A program made the position numbers and the translations under genes. From NCBI GenBank assembly GCA_016718385.1, contig JADKDK010000007.1, forward strand, positions 124,001-188,000: DNA of 64,000 nucleotides, in the 5' to 3' direction. The DNA comes from Gammaproteobacteria bacterium. GTDB lineage: Bacteria; Pseudomonadota; Gammaproteobacteria; Pseudomonadales; UBA5518. The notes beneath the pieces are model-generated. The model did no database searches. It was not told the DNA's origin and saw only the letters and a program-made list of their open reading frames with translations. Positions 27,036-36,816 of the stretch are shown here, in pieces; positions within the stretch are counted from its first letter, which is position 1, and every line of letters starts with the position of its first letter.

Positions 27036-27442
27036 GGCGCACCTCGATCGGCGTTGCGCCGGGTCGTCCAGTAGCCCGAGCGGGTGATGAGGCGCTGCCC
27101 GCCCAGGAGCGCCGCCAGCGCCGGGTGCCGCAGGGCCAGCCGCCACTGGAGCTGCCGGTACAGCCAGGTGTCGGGCCGGCCGCGCTTCTGCGCGCGCAGG
27201 AAGCCGCCGCCGACAAAGACGCCCAACGCGATGCCGGCGACGATCAGCGTGGGCACCATGGCGATGCTGTGCGTGAGCCAGGCCAGCGGCAGGCCGAGCA
27301 CGAACCCGGCTGCGGCCGACAGGCCGGCGCAGATCCACAACTCGTCGGCGGTCAGCCCGCGCACGACCACCGGCTGGCGGTTCAGCCGGTGCGGCAGGAA
27401 GGTCACCAGCGTGTCGCGCGGGGTCTCCGAAGGGACGGCCAT
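27032..27442 (-). CDS. Small conjugal transfer membrane protein (TIGR03750)
   Basis: A 136-aa protein with two membrane helices (ELWICAGLSAAAGFVLGLPL; MVPTLIVAGIALGVFVGGGF), resembling TraL/VirB3. The N-terminal TFLPHRLNRQPVVVRGLTADE is a family signature. It is followed by the TraE-like gene. Confidence 0.85.
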   Translation of the reverse strand: MAVPSETPRDTLVTFLPHRLNRQPVVVRGLTADELWICAGLSAAAGFVLGLPLAWLTHSIAMVPTLIVAGIALGVFVGGGFLRAQKRGRPDTWLYRQLQWRLALRHPALAALLGGQRLITRSGYWTTRRNADRGAP

Positions 27443-27454
27443 CGCTTGCCGCCC

Positions 27455-27825
27455 TCACAGCACGCCGGTGGCCTTGGTGAGCAGCCAGATGCCGACCACC
27501 AGCAGGATCGCGCCCACGGCGACCGTCAGGCCGAACTGGCCCCAGGTGGCGCGGCCGGTGTGGATCTCCGAGTAGCGCGTGTAGGCGTGATAGCAGACGC
27601 CGACGAACATCGAGGCGACCACGAGCAGCGCGATCAGCAGCACGATGTCGTAGCCGTAGTTCTGCAAGGTCTGCAGGATGCCGCTGCCCTGGCCGCGCGA
27701 TGGGTCTTCCATGGTCGGCAGGCCCTGCGCGAAGGCCGACAGCGGCAGGCCCGCGAGCGCCAGCGGCAGCAGCGCGGAGCGGCGATGCGGGACGGAATGC
27801 GATGGGGTGTCGGTGGCGTGTTCAT
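27455..27825 (-). pseudogene. Pilin-like transfer protein (TIGR03745), frameshift in the signal peptide
   Basis: A short pilin-like or VirB2-like membrane protein. The mature part (MEDPSRGQGSGILQTLQNYG, then two helices) is in frame from ATG 27712. Its signal peptide SALLPLALAGLPLSAFAQG lies directly upstream in the same frame but has no start codon there. The only ATG with the family N-terminus (MNTPPTPHRIPSR, 27825) is in another frame, so one base appears to be lost around 27760-27790. Translation from 27712 would give 85 aa without a signal peptide. Confidence 0.65.
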
Positions 27826-27847
27826 GGCGTATGGCCTTTCGTGACGG

Positions 27848-28087
27848 TCAGGAGAGGAGGAAGAAGGTCAGCACCAGGTACATCGCCACGAAGCGCACGA
27901 CGACGGCGAGGAACTGACGTTCAGTGATGCGGTGCTCGGCCCAGCCGACGTAGGCGGTGCGCATGGCCCACACGCCCCACAGCAGCAACACGGCGAACAC
28001 GAAGCCGAGCACCACGGCAGAGACGGCCGAAGGCGCAAAGCCGCCGTTGGCCTGGAAGGCGGCGACCTGATCGGCAGAGGGCGTCAT
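27848..28087 (-). CDS. Small ICE membrane protein (TIGR03758)
   Basis: A 79-aa protein with two hydrophobic helices (VVLGFVFAVLLLWGVWAM; FVAMYLVLTFFLL) and the conserved FQANGGFAPSAVSAV. It is a component of the transfer region with no assigned biochemical role. It overlaps the RAQPRD gene by 4 nt. Confidence 0.83.
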   Translation of the reverse strand: MTPSADQVAAFQANGGFAPSAVSAVVLGFVFAVLLLWGVWAMRTAYVGWAEHRITERQFLAVVVRFVAMYLVLTFFLLS

Positions 28088-28449
28088 GGCGACGGCTCCT
28101 CGTCGTCGGCGCGGTCGCGGCGGACGTAATCGCCGGCCAGCGGGACGGGATCGCGCGGCTGGGCGCGCTGGGGCACGAGGTAGTCCTGCAGGCCGGCGCG
28201 AACGCGCTGCAGGTCGGCGCGCAGCCGGGCGTAGTCGAAGTGGTAGCGGGCGCGTTCCTGCGGAGCGGTATTGGCGGCGTGCTCGGCGAGGCGGTCGATC
28301 AGGTCGAGTTGGCGGGCGAGCGCGGCGAGCTGCTCACGCTCCGAGGCGAGGCTGTCGGCAGCGACGGCAGGCTGCAGCGCCGAGAACGACACAGCCAACA
28401 CCACGGCAAGCGCAGGCCATGCGGATGTGCGGCGGTTGGTCTGTCCCAT
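28084..28449 (-). CDS. RAQPRD-family ICE protein (TIGR01690)
   Basis: A 121-aa exported protein with a signal peptide (WPALAVVLAVSFSALQPAVAAD), a helical middle region and the family-defining RAQPRDPVPLAGDYVRR near the C-terminus. Its function is unknown. It is the first transfer gene left of the inserted 28.6-33.9 kb cassette. Confidence 0.87.
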   Translation of the reverse strand: MGQTNRRTSAWPALAVVLAVSFSALQPAVAADSLASEREQLAALARQLDLIDRLAEHAANTAPQERARYHFDYARLRADLQRVRAGLQDYLVPQRAQPRDPVPLAGDYVRRDRADDEEPSP

Positions 28450-28672
28450 CGTGCCATTCCCCGTTGAAGCGGATGGCCAGATGCTGTGGCGCGCTCTCGC
28501 TTTGCGCCGCAGGGAATGGGAACTACGGCATGACCGGATTTGTTGGTCGCGTTGGCCGACATTCGCGCAATGCCTGCTGGATTTCTTGTTGGCTAGCGCC
28601 TACCACCCTTTGGTAGAATTGGGCAAACTTGGCAATCCAAAGTCACGAAAGACCAAACCAGATGGTTTTCAG

Positions 28673-28897
28673 ATGAGTGAAGTCGAAAGCGAGATCCTCA
28701 CGCTGGAGGAAGTCGCGGCCTACCTCAAAGCCGGCAAACGGACGGTCTATCGCCTTGCCCAGAAAGGAGAGATTCCGGCGTTCAAGCTGGGGCACCTGGC
28801 GTTTCGCGGGAGTGGATCGCTGGATGCGGCAATGCCGAGAAAACGCAGACACGAGCCGACGACAGCAACGGGCCTCCGAGGGGCTGCACGCCCATGA
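28673..28897 (+). CDS. MerR/excisionase-like helix-turn-helix protein, probably damaged
   Basis: The N-terminal 40 residues (ILTLEEVAAYLKAGKRTVYR, KGEIPAFKLG) are a standard HTH_17 domain. After KLG the expected GGTWRFRR is spread over other frames and the open frame reads HLAFRGSGSLDAAMP, then returns to a stop that overlaps the next start by ATGA. Compensating indels would explain this. A TAGAAT box (28613) may be its -10. It opens the plus-strand cassette and may regulate it. Confidence 0.55.
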   Translation: MSEVESEILTLEEVAAYLKAGKRTVYRLAQKGEIPAFKLGHLAFRGSGSLDAAMPRKRRHEPTTATGLRGAARP

Positions 28898-30726
28898 ACG
28901 CCGTAGAAATCGAACAGGCCATCACAGACCTTGCGGAGCAGCCCTTTGACCCCGCAGAGTTCCCCTACGCCTTCCTTGAAGCCTTCGGCAACAAGGAGAC
29001 GACGATCAAGCGCCTGCGCGCCGGGGCGTCGAACAAGTCCGACCTCGGCGGCGTTCTCCAGACCAGCAACATCCACCCTGACCTGCGACGCAGGGCGGGT
29101 GACCCAGACGCTGGCCCCTCAAGGACAGCCCCGCCACCGCCAAGGCCAAGGCGAAGTTCATCCTCGCCACCGACGGCACGGACTTCGAGGCGGAAGACCT
29201 GACCAGCGGCGAGACGGTCGCCTGCGCCTTCAAGGACTTTCCCGACCACTTCGGCTTCTTCCTGCCGCTGGCGGGCATCAGCACCGTCCGCCAGATCAGC
29301 GAAAACGCCTTCGACATCCGGGCGACCAGCCGCCTCAATCGCCTCTACGTCGAACTACTGAAGGACAACCCCGAATGGGGCACGGACGAGCGCCGCCACG
29401 ACATGAACAACTTCATGGCGCGGCTGATCTTCTGCTTCTTCGCCGAGGATACGGACATCTTCGTCGTCAAGGGCAGCTTCACCGAAACCGTCGCGCGGAT
29501 GAGCGCCAGGGACTTCAACACCACGAGGTTCGCCACGCTGTTCCGCGCCATGAACACCAAGCCAGGACCGGGCGCCGCCAGGATTCCCCGTGGGCCGAGC
29601 TTCCCCTACGTCAACGGGCGCTATTCAGCAAGATCGCCCGGTCTTACCTGCTGCACGTCGGCGGCCTCGACTGGACCAAGATCAACCCCGACATCTTCGG
29701 CTCGATGATCCAGGCCGTCGCCGAGGACGAGGAGCGCGGCGAGCTGGGGATGCACTACACCAGCGTCCCCAACATCCTCAAGGTTCTGAATCCACTTTTC
29801 CTCGACGACCTGCGCAAGCGACTGGAGGAGGCGGGCGACAACTCCCGTACCCTGCTCAACCTGCGCAAGCGCATGGCGAAGATCAGGGTGTTCGACCCCG
29901 CCTGCGGGTCCGGCAACTTCCTGGTCATCGCCTACAAGGAAATGCGCGCCATCCAAGCCGAGATCAACCGGCGGCGCGGCGAACCAGATCGCCTCGAAAT
30001 CCCGCTACCAACTTTCGCGGGATCGAGCTGCGGACTTCCCGGCGGAGATCGCCCGCCTGCGCTGGTCATCGCCGAGTACCATGCGACGTGCTATCGGGGC
30101 AGAAGCTGGCCCTGGCGGAGTTCCTGCCCCTGCGCACGGAACTGGATCACCTGCGGCAACGCGCTGCGGCTGACTGGCTGAGCATCTGCCCGCCACGGCC
30201 AGGTGAAGTGGCCGATGACCTGTTTGGACACCGCTGATCAGCAGATCGACTCGAGAACGAGGCGGCGAGACTATATCTGCGGCAACCCCCGGGCGGTGGG
30301 CCCGCGCCGGGGCGCGGCGGGGCGCGCGGGCGTCGTGGCGCCCGGGGCATGCGTGGCCGCCGGAGGCCGCTGGCCGTCGGGCGCGGAGCCCGCTACTCCA
30401 ACACCCTCGGCTGGAACACGTTTCCGGTGCCGACGCTGACCGAGAAGAACAAGGCCGATCTCATCCGCTGCGCGGAGGACATCCTGCTGGCGCGGGAGCA
30501 CCACTTCCCCGCGACCATCGCGGACCTGTACGACCCCGAGAACATGCCCGCCGACCTCCGCGCCGCGCATGATCGCAACGACGAAGTGCTGGAGCGCATC
30601 TACATCGGTCGGCGCTTCAAGAACGACACCGAGCGGCTGGAAAAGCTGTTTGACCTCTATACCAAGATGACCGCTTCGGCTGCACCGGCCAAGGGCAAGA
30701 AGCGCAAAGCGGGAGCCAACGCATGA
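28894..30726 (+). pseudogene. MmeI-like/type IIG DNA methyltransferase, decayed
   Basis: The remnant of a large class I SAM-dependent adenine methyltransferase. Recognisable pieces in order are EQPFDPAEFPYAFLEAFGNK, CFFAEDTDIFVVKGSF, HYTSVPNILKVLNPLFLDDL, the SAM motif VFDPACGSGNFLVIAYKE, and a C-terminal SNTLGWNTFPVPTLTEKNK. They lie in different frames, with breaks near 29085, 29120, 29617, 30007 and several between 30020 and 30110, each explained by one missing base. At the catalytic motif the text reads YICGNPR instead of NPPY, then about 100 bp of GC-only sequence, and coding resumes at 30390. The target-recognition region is gone. Confidence 0.8.
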
Positions 30727-32773
30727 GCGACAAGATCAAGTCCGTACCGTCCGTTTCCGTCACCTACGCCCGCAACGGCGCATCGACCAAGGCCAATGCG
30801 CTTGGGATGCGGCCCATGCAGGAGCGGGCCTACGAGAAGCGGGGCGAGCAATACCTGCTCATCAAGTCGCCCCCGGCCTCCGGCAAGAGCCGTGCGCTGA
30901 TGTTCGTGGCACTCGACAAGCTCAAGAACCAGGGCTTGAAGCAGGCCATCATCGTTGTGCCGGAGAAGTCCATCGGTGCCAGCTTCAACGACGAGCCGCT
31001 GTCGAAGTACGGCTTCTGGTCCGACTGGCAGGTCGAACCCAAGTGGAACCTGTGCAACGCGCCGGGCAACGACAACGGCGGCAAGGTCAAGTCGCTGGGC
31101 GCATTCCTCGAAGGCGACGACAAGGTGCTGGTCTGCACGCACGCGACCTTCCGCTTCGCCGTCGATGCCTACGGCGTGGAGGCGTTCGACGACCGCCTCA
31201 TCGCGGTCGATGAGTTCCACCACGTTTCGGCCAACCCGGACAACAAGCTGGGATGCACCTGGGGCAGTTCATGGCACGGGGCAAGACGCACATCGTCGCC
31301 ATGACCGGCTCCTACTTCCGGGGCGACGCCGAGGCCGTGCTCGCACCGCAGGACGAAGCGAAGTTCGATACCGTCACCTACACCTACTACGAGCAGCTCA
31401 ACGGCTACGAGTACCTCAAGCAGCTCGACATCGGCTACTTCTTCTACAGCGGGCCTTACGTCGATGACATCCTCAATGTCCTCGATCCCGCCGAGAAGAC
31501 CATCATCCACATCCCCAACGTCAATTCGCGCGAGAGCACGAAGGACAAGATGCGGGAGGTGGAGCACATCATCGAGGCGCTGGGTGAGTGGCAAGGCATC
31601 GACGTCGCGACCGGCTTCCAGCGTGTCAAGCGTCCCGATGGCCGCGTGCTGCGGATCGCCGATCTTGTCGATGACGACGCCACAAAGCGCGACCGCGTGT
31701 CCGCCGCGCTCAAAGACCCGGCGCAGAAGAACAACCGGGACTATGTGGACATCATCATCGCCCTCGGCATGGCGAAGGAAGGCTTCGACTGGATTTGGTG
31801 CGAACACGCCCTCACCGTCGGCTATCGCGCCAGCCTGACCGAGATCGTGCAGATCATCGGCCGTGCGACCCGCGACGCGCCCGGCAAGACCCGCGCGAGG
31901 TTCACCAACCTGATCGCCGAGCCGGATGCAGCCGAGGAAGCTGTCACCGAGGCCGTCAACGATACGTTGAAGGCCATCGCGGCAAGCCTGCTGATGGAGC
32001 AGGTTCTCGCTCCGCGCTTCGAGTTCAAGCCCAAGAACCCGAGCGGCCCGACGCCGGGCTTCGACTACGGCGAGGGCGGCTACGACGCGGACCGCTGCAA
32101 TGTCGGTGTCAATGAGCAGACAGGGGCGTACCAAATCGAGATCAAGGGCCTCGCCGAGCCCAAGAGCAAGGAGGCAGCACGAATCTGTCAGGAAGACCTG
32201 AACGAAGTCATTGCGGCCTTCGTGCAGGACAAGCCCACCATCGAGCGCGGCCTGTTCGATGAGGAGCTGGTGCCCGAGGAGCTGACGCAGGTTCGCATGG
32301 GCAAGATCATCAAGGACAAGTACCCCGAGCTTGACGCCGAAGATCAGGAGGCCGTGCGCCAGCACGCCATCGCCGCCCTCAACCTCACGCAGCAGGCCAA
32401 GCGGCTTGTCACCGAAGGCGAGAGCGATGGGTCGCCCAACACCGCCCTGATCGACGGCGTGCGCCGCTTCGCGATGGACGTGCGCGAGCTGGACATCGAC
32501 CTCATCGACCGCATCAATCCCTTCGGCGAAGCCTACGCCATCCTCGCCAAGACCATGAGCGAGGACAGCCTGAAACAGGTCGCGGCGGCCATCTCCGCCA
32601 AGCGCACGAACCTGACGCCAGACGAGGCGAAGGAGCTTGCCGTTCGCGCCGTCCAGTTCAAGAAGGAGCGCGGACGCATTCCCGCGCTCGATTCCCAGGA
32701 TGCCTGGGAGCGACGCATGGCCGAAGGCGCGGCCGCCTTCATGCGCTTCAAGGCGGAGGGACGCTATGAGTGA
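30723..32773 (+). pseudogene. DEAD/DEAH-type helicase of the cassette, one frameshift
   Basis: A superfamily 2 helicase. The first part (30723-31250) has Walker A-like KSPPASGKSRAL and DEFHH; the rest (31253-32773) has the C-terminal helicase domain with EIVQIIGRATRDAPGK. The two parts join at NPDNKLG / HLGQFMARGKTHIVAMTGSY if one base is restored near 31250. ATGA overlaps the methyltransferase remnant upstream, and the 3' end overlaps the next gene by 8 nt, so the cassette was built as one operon. It would supply the translocase or helicase of a restriction-like system. Confidence 0.75.
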
Positions 32774-33922
32774 CTCCGACCTTGACGAACCGCGGGAGCT
32801 TGCCGAGTTCGCTCCGGCTGAGAAGAAAAATGGCCGCCCAGCCAGCGAGGAGCGTGTCATTGCTGGCTTCGAGGAAATCCAACGCTTCACAGAGCAGCAC
32901 GGGCGTGCGCCGCAGCATGGCGAAGACCGCGACATATTCGAGCGCCTATATGCCGTGCGGCTCGACCGTCTACGCGCGCTCCCGGATTGCCGCGCCTTGC
33001 TGGCCGCTGGACCATCAGGGCTTGCTTGCGGGGCGCCGACCGTGCCACCGGCGGATGAAGCCATCGACATCGACGACCTGGCCGCCGAACTGGCGGGCGT
33101 GCCGGCGCGGACGACATCACGGTCCTGCGCCATGTCCGTACCAGCGCCGACAAGCGCGCCGCAGAGGAGATCGCGGATCGCAAGCCCTGCGAGGACTTCG
33201 AGACCTTTCGGCCCTTGTTCGAGCGCGTGCAAACGGAAGTCAAGACCGGCATGCGCCAGTCCCAACCCATCGAAGCGGGCCGCCGTGCGATTGAAGTCGG
33301 GGACTTTTTCGTTCTCGATGGCCTTACTCTCTACGTCGCCGAGGTCGGCGAGCCGTTGAAAACCACCGCCGGGGAAGTGGATCGCCGCCTGCGCCTCATC
33401 TTCTCCAACGGCACCGAAAGCAATCTGCTGCTGCGCTCGCTCCAGCGTGCGTTCTACAACGATCCCGCCGCGCGGCGGCTGGCCTCGCCCGAGAGCGGGC
33501 AACTCTCTTTCGGCGGTGAGCTTGAGGCCGATGATGTCGAAAGCGGCACGATCTACGTCCTGCGCTCCCTCTCGGATCATCCCTATGTCGCGCAGCACCG
33601 CGACATCATTCACAAGGTGGGCGTGACCGGGGGCAGGGTGGAGACGCGCATTGCCAACGCCGAACACGACTCCACCTACCTGCTGGCGAAGGTCGAAGTG
33701 GTTGCGACCTACAAGCTCGCGGGCATCAACCGCACGCGGATGGAGAACCTGTTCCACAGGCTGTTCGCGCCCGCGCGGTTGAACATCACCATCAACGACC
33801 GCTTCGGTCACCCCGTGCAGCCTGAGGAATGGTTTCTCGTTCCGCTGTTCGTGATCGACGAGGCCGTCGCGCGCATCAAGGATGGCAGCATCACCGGCTA
33901 CATCTACGATCCCAAGGCCTGA
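32766..33922 (+). pseudogene. GIY-YIG/T5orf172-like nuclease of the cassette, one frameshift
   Basis: The N-terminal part from ATG 32766 (SEERVIAGFEEIQRFTEQHG) is a helicase-associated-like helical region. After about 33100 the frame changes and continues as DFETFRPLFERVQTEVKTGM to the stop at 33922. The C-terminal domain has GTIYVLRSLSD and HKVGVTGGRVETRIA, which fit the GIY-YIG superfamily T5orf172 type. One lost base near 33100 explains the break. Its 3' end overlaps the end of the convergent TIGR03747 gene by 32 nt. Confidence 0.7.
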
Positions 33923-34655
33923 ACGTCGCCGCCGCAATGCACACCGCCACGCCGAGCAATGCGGCGCTGGGCAGCAGGATCAGCAGCGGGTTCACGCTGA
34001 CCGGCAGTGCCAGGTAAGTCACCCACGGCAGCACGGCCAGCGGGATCAGGCTGGCCCTGGCGCGGTGATAGATGAACCCCGACTCGCGTCCCGCGCCGAA
34101 GCGGCGGATGTCCCGGCGCACCAGGCCGTCCACCAGCCCGACGAAGGCGGCCATCAGGAACAGCGGCAGGGTCAGGCACAGCACCAGCAGCCGCACGAGG
34201 AAGACCAGCGTCGTGTAGGCCGCCGCGATCAGGTAGCTCTCCACGTTCACGTAGACCAAGCCGATGTAGTAGCGGAAATCCTTGGTCGGGCGATGGCTGC
34301 CGGCGCTGGCCTGCGCCGAGGCGTCGCGTATCCAGTCCAGCAGGCCGCTCTTCACGAACAGCCAGTCGTAGCCCTGCTCGACCAGCCGGTGCGCGGTGCG
34401 CCCCGGCTCCTGCACCAGCGCGCTGCGCGTGAAATGCGTGGAGAGCTGATCCAGCTCGTAGTGCAGCATGCCCTGCGCGTGGCGCCAGCCCTGATCGGGC
34501 CAGAAGAAGTGCATGCCGACGCATTCGATCAGGATGCACAGCAGCAGCGCGCCGCACAGCACGCCGAAGAAGCGGAACGGCAGCGTGACCAGGCCGGCGA
34601 TCAGCCCTTGCTGTCGTTGCTGCTGGCGCTGGGCCGCGACGGCCGGATCGCTCAT
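33891..34655 (-). CDS. ICE inner-membrane protein, PFL_4697 family (TIGR03747)
   Basis: A 254-aa protein with about four membrane helices (GVLCGALLLCILIECVGMHF; LVFLVRLLVLCLTLPLFL). The N-terminal QQQRQQGLIAGLVTLPFRFF is typical. The last residues (RPWDRRCSR) after IAAATF are encoded by DNA shared with the end of the inserted cassette and differ from the usual short ending, so the insertion replaced the gene's natural 3' end. It overlaps traD by 4 nt. Confidence 0.85.
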   Translation of the reverse strand: MSDPAVAAQRQQQRQQGLIAGLVTLPFRFFGVLCGALLLCILIECVGMHFFWPDQGWRHAQGMLHYELDQLSTHFTRSALVQEPGRTAHRLVEQGYDWLFVKSGLLDWIRDASAQASAGSHRPTKDFRYYIGLVYVNVESYLIAAAYTTLVFLVRLLVLCLTLPLFLMAAFVGLVDGLVRRDIRRFGAGRESGFIYHRARASLIPLAVLPWVTYLALPVSVNPLLILLPSAALLGVAVCIAAATFRPWDRRCSR

Positions 34656-36808
34656 GCTTCGGCCTCTTCAGCGGCGGCCATCTGCTTGAAGTCGTCCAGC
34701 AGGTCGTCGGGCAGCGCCTTGTCCTGCAGGCCGGGGATGCCTTGGTTCTCCCACCAGTCTCCTGCCTCGACGTAGTGCTGCCGCATGTAGCCGGCCAGCT
34801 CCTGCAGATCCTTCGGCATGGCTTCGTCGGGGTCGGGTGCCGGCAGCGGCATGCGGACTTTCCAGAGGTTGCCGCCCTCGATCAGCGCGAAGCACTGCCC
34901 CTTGGGCAGCGCCACCACATGCGCCGGCTCGATCAGCGGCACGCTGTTGCTGCTGATGCGGTCCTGGGTGTTGGACGTGAACGCGGTATTGCCGTGCGGG
35001 TCGGAGCTGTCGGTGGCGCCGCTCATCAGTGCCGTGGCGTACACCTCGACCTTGGGCAGTTGTCGCGTCAGCAGCTCGGCGGTGGCGGTCTCGCGCACGC
35101 GCAGCATGAACAGGTTGTTGAAGTTGCCGACCACCTGGCCGGCCTTCGCACGGTTGCCGATGCGGGCCTCGATGTCGCTCAAGGTCTGCGTGTAGGCCGT
35201 CACCTGCACGCCGGCACCGCCGCCCTTGTTGACCATCGGGATGAACTCGTCGCCCATGAGTTCGTTGAATTCGTCGGCGTGGACGTTGATCGGAATCTTC
35301 ACGCCCGCCGCGGCGCCGGGCAGCCCGTCGTCGATGCCGAACTTGTAGATGTGGCCGGCCACCGAGACCAGATCGCTGAACATCGAGTTGCCCACCGCCG
35401 CCGCGACTTCGGCGTCGGACAGCGCATCCAGCCCCACGTAGACCACCGCGCGTTTGCGGATGACCTGCATCCAGTCGAAGATCGGCCGCGGGTCGGACAG
35501 GTCGGAATAGTTCGGCGCGAGCAGTTGCGCGATCTTGCCGGTGGTGAGCTTCTCCAGCAGCGGCAGCAGCGAAGCGACGATCTTGTCGAAGTACGTCCGG
35601 TCGTAGCGCACGGCGCTGCGCAGGCCGTCGAGCACCGGGTCATAGATGCGCACCTGGGACAGGTACTGTTCGAGGGCCACCACGCGCTTCTCGCGCCCGA
35701 TCATGTTGCGAGGGATGTTCTTGTCGTTCAGCTTGGCTTCGAGCTGGACGACGACCTCCCAGGCCTTCGGCTCGTTCTTGGCGAAGTAGTGCTGGGCGTA
35801 CTCGATGAACAGCGCGTCGATGTTGATGACGTGGCGCTGGATCAGCAGGTAGTCCGGCCGCTGCCCCAGCTCGACCAGGGCGCGCGCGATGATGTTGACG
35901 AAGCGCCAGGCGAATTCGCGGAAGGCGGCGCTGTTGCCTTCGCCCGAGAGCTGTCCGGCGATGCGCGTGGCCACCTCGGAGATCCGCCCGAACCGGCCCA
36001 CGGCGTTGTAGCGCGCCGAGATGTCCGGCCAGCCCAGATGGAAGACGTAGAACTCGCCTTCGCGCCCGGCGCGCTTGGCCTCGACGTACATGCGCTTCAA
36101 CAGGTCCGCATCGCCCTTGGGGTCGAAGACGATCACCACCTCGTGCTCGCCGCGGACCTTGCGGCGGATGTCCTGGGTGATGAACAGCTCGGCCAGCCGC
36201 GTCTTGCCCACGCGCGTGGTGCCCAGCACCAGGGTGTGGCCGACGCGCTCGCCCAGCGGCAGGGTGACGTCGACCTCGTGCGGCTCGATGCCATGCAGGC
36301 GCGGCATTCCGCCGACCGGCGGCAGCGGCCGCGCCGGGTTGAGCGGGCTGTCCCAGGCCAGCGCGCGCGCCAGCGTCGAGACGGGAAACGGCGCGAACTC
36401 AAGCCGCTCCTCCAGCCGCCGGGCGGCCCGGTAGATCGCCGTCGGCTCGACATAGCGGCGGAACTCCGGCCGGTAGGTCTGCATCAGCCGGTGCGTGTGA
36501 CGCTGGTCCCAGCGAAAGCCCCGGCCGACGAAGAGCCGCTGCTGGCTGACCGGCATGTCGCGGCTGGTCATCACGTAGCGCGGCAGACGCCGGATGTTGC
36601 GGCGATAGCGCAGGATCGCCCAGGCATCGCGCAGGCGAATCGCGCCGAAGGTCAGGAAGGCCAGCGCCGAGCCCAGGCCGAGCAGCGGGTTCAGCGCGAG
36701 CGACCACGGTGCCACCAGGCACAGAATCGCGGCGCCGGTGCAGACCGCCACGGTATAAAGCTCCACCGCTGGCCGCAGCAGAACCTCGACCGCATGCGGT
36801 TGGGCCAT
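34652..36808 (-). CDS. traD: Type IV coupling protein TraD (SXT/TOL subfamily, TIGR03743)
   Basis: The coupling ATPase that brings the relaxase-DNA complex to the secretion channel. It has two N-terminal membrane helices (VAVCTGAAILCLVAPWSLAL; LLGLGSALAFLTFGAIRL), Walker A LGTTRVGKTRLAEL near residue 200 and Walker B VVIVFDPKGD. It also has HADEFNELMGDEFIPMVNKG and an acidic C-terminus (DDFKQMAAAEEAEA). Length 718 aa, intact. It lies upstream of the inserted cassette in the transfer operon. Confidence 0.93.
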   Translation of the reverse strand: MAQPHAVEVLLRPAVELYTVAVCTGAAILCLVAPWSLALNPLLGLGSALAFLTFGAIRLRDAWAILRYRRNIRRLPRYVMTSRDMPVSQQRLFVGRGFRWDQRHTHRLMQTYRPEFRRYVEPTAIYRAARRLEERLEFAPFPVSTLARALAWDSPLNPARPLPPVGGMPRLHGIEPHEVDVTLPLGERVGHTLVLGTTRVGKTRLAELFITQDIRRKVRGEHEVVIVFDPKGDADLLKRMYVEAKRAGREGEFYVFHLGWPDISARYNAVGRFGRISEVATRIAGQLSGEGNSAAFREFAWRFVNIIARALVELGQRPDYLLIQRHVINIDALFIEYAQHYFAKNEPKAWEVVVQLEAKLNDKNIPRNMIGREKRVVALEQYLSQVRIYDPVLDGLRSAVRYDRTYFDKIVASLLPLLEKLTTGKIAQLLAPNYSDLSDPRPIFDWMQVIRKRAVVYVGLDALSDAEVAAAVGNSMFSDLVSVAGHIYKFGIDDGLPGAAAGVKIPINVHADEFNELMGDEFIPMVNKGGGAGVQVTAYTQTLSDIEARIGNRAKAGQVVGNFNNLFMLRVRETATAELLTRQLPKVEVYATALMSGATDSSDPHGNTAFTSNTQDRISSNSVPLIEPAHVVALPKGQCFALIEGGNLWKVRMPLPAPDPDEAMPKDLQELAGYMRQHYVEAGDWWENQGIPGLQDKALPDDLLDDFKQMAAAEEAEA

Positions 36809-36816
36809 TTGCGCAC

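Noticed and set aside
31169..33937. 922-codon minus-strand open frame opposite the helicase and nuclease genes
   Set aside because: Antisense shadow. The plus strand has helicase and GIY-YIG motifs, while the minus frame has none despite its length.
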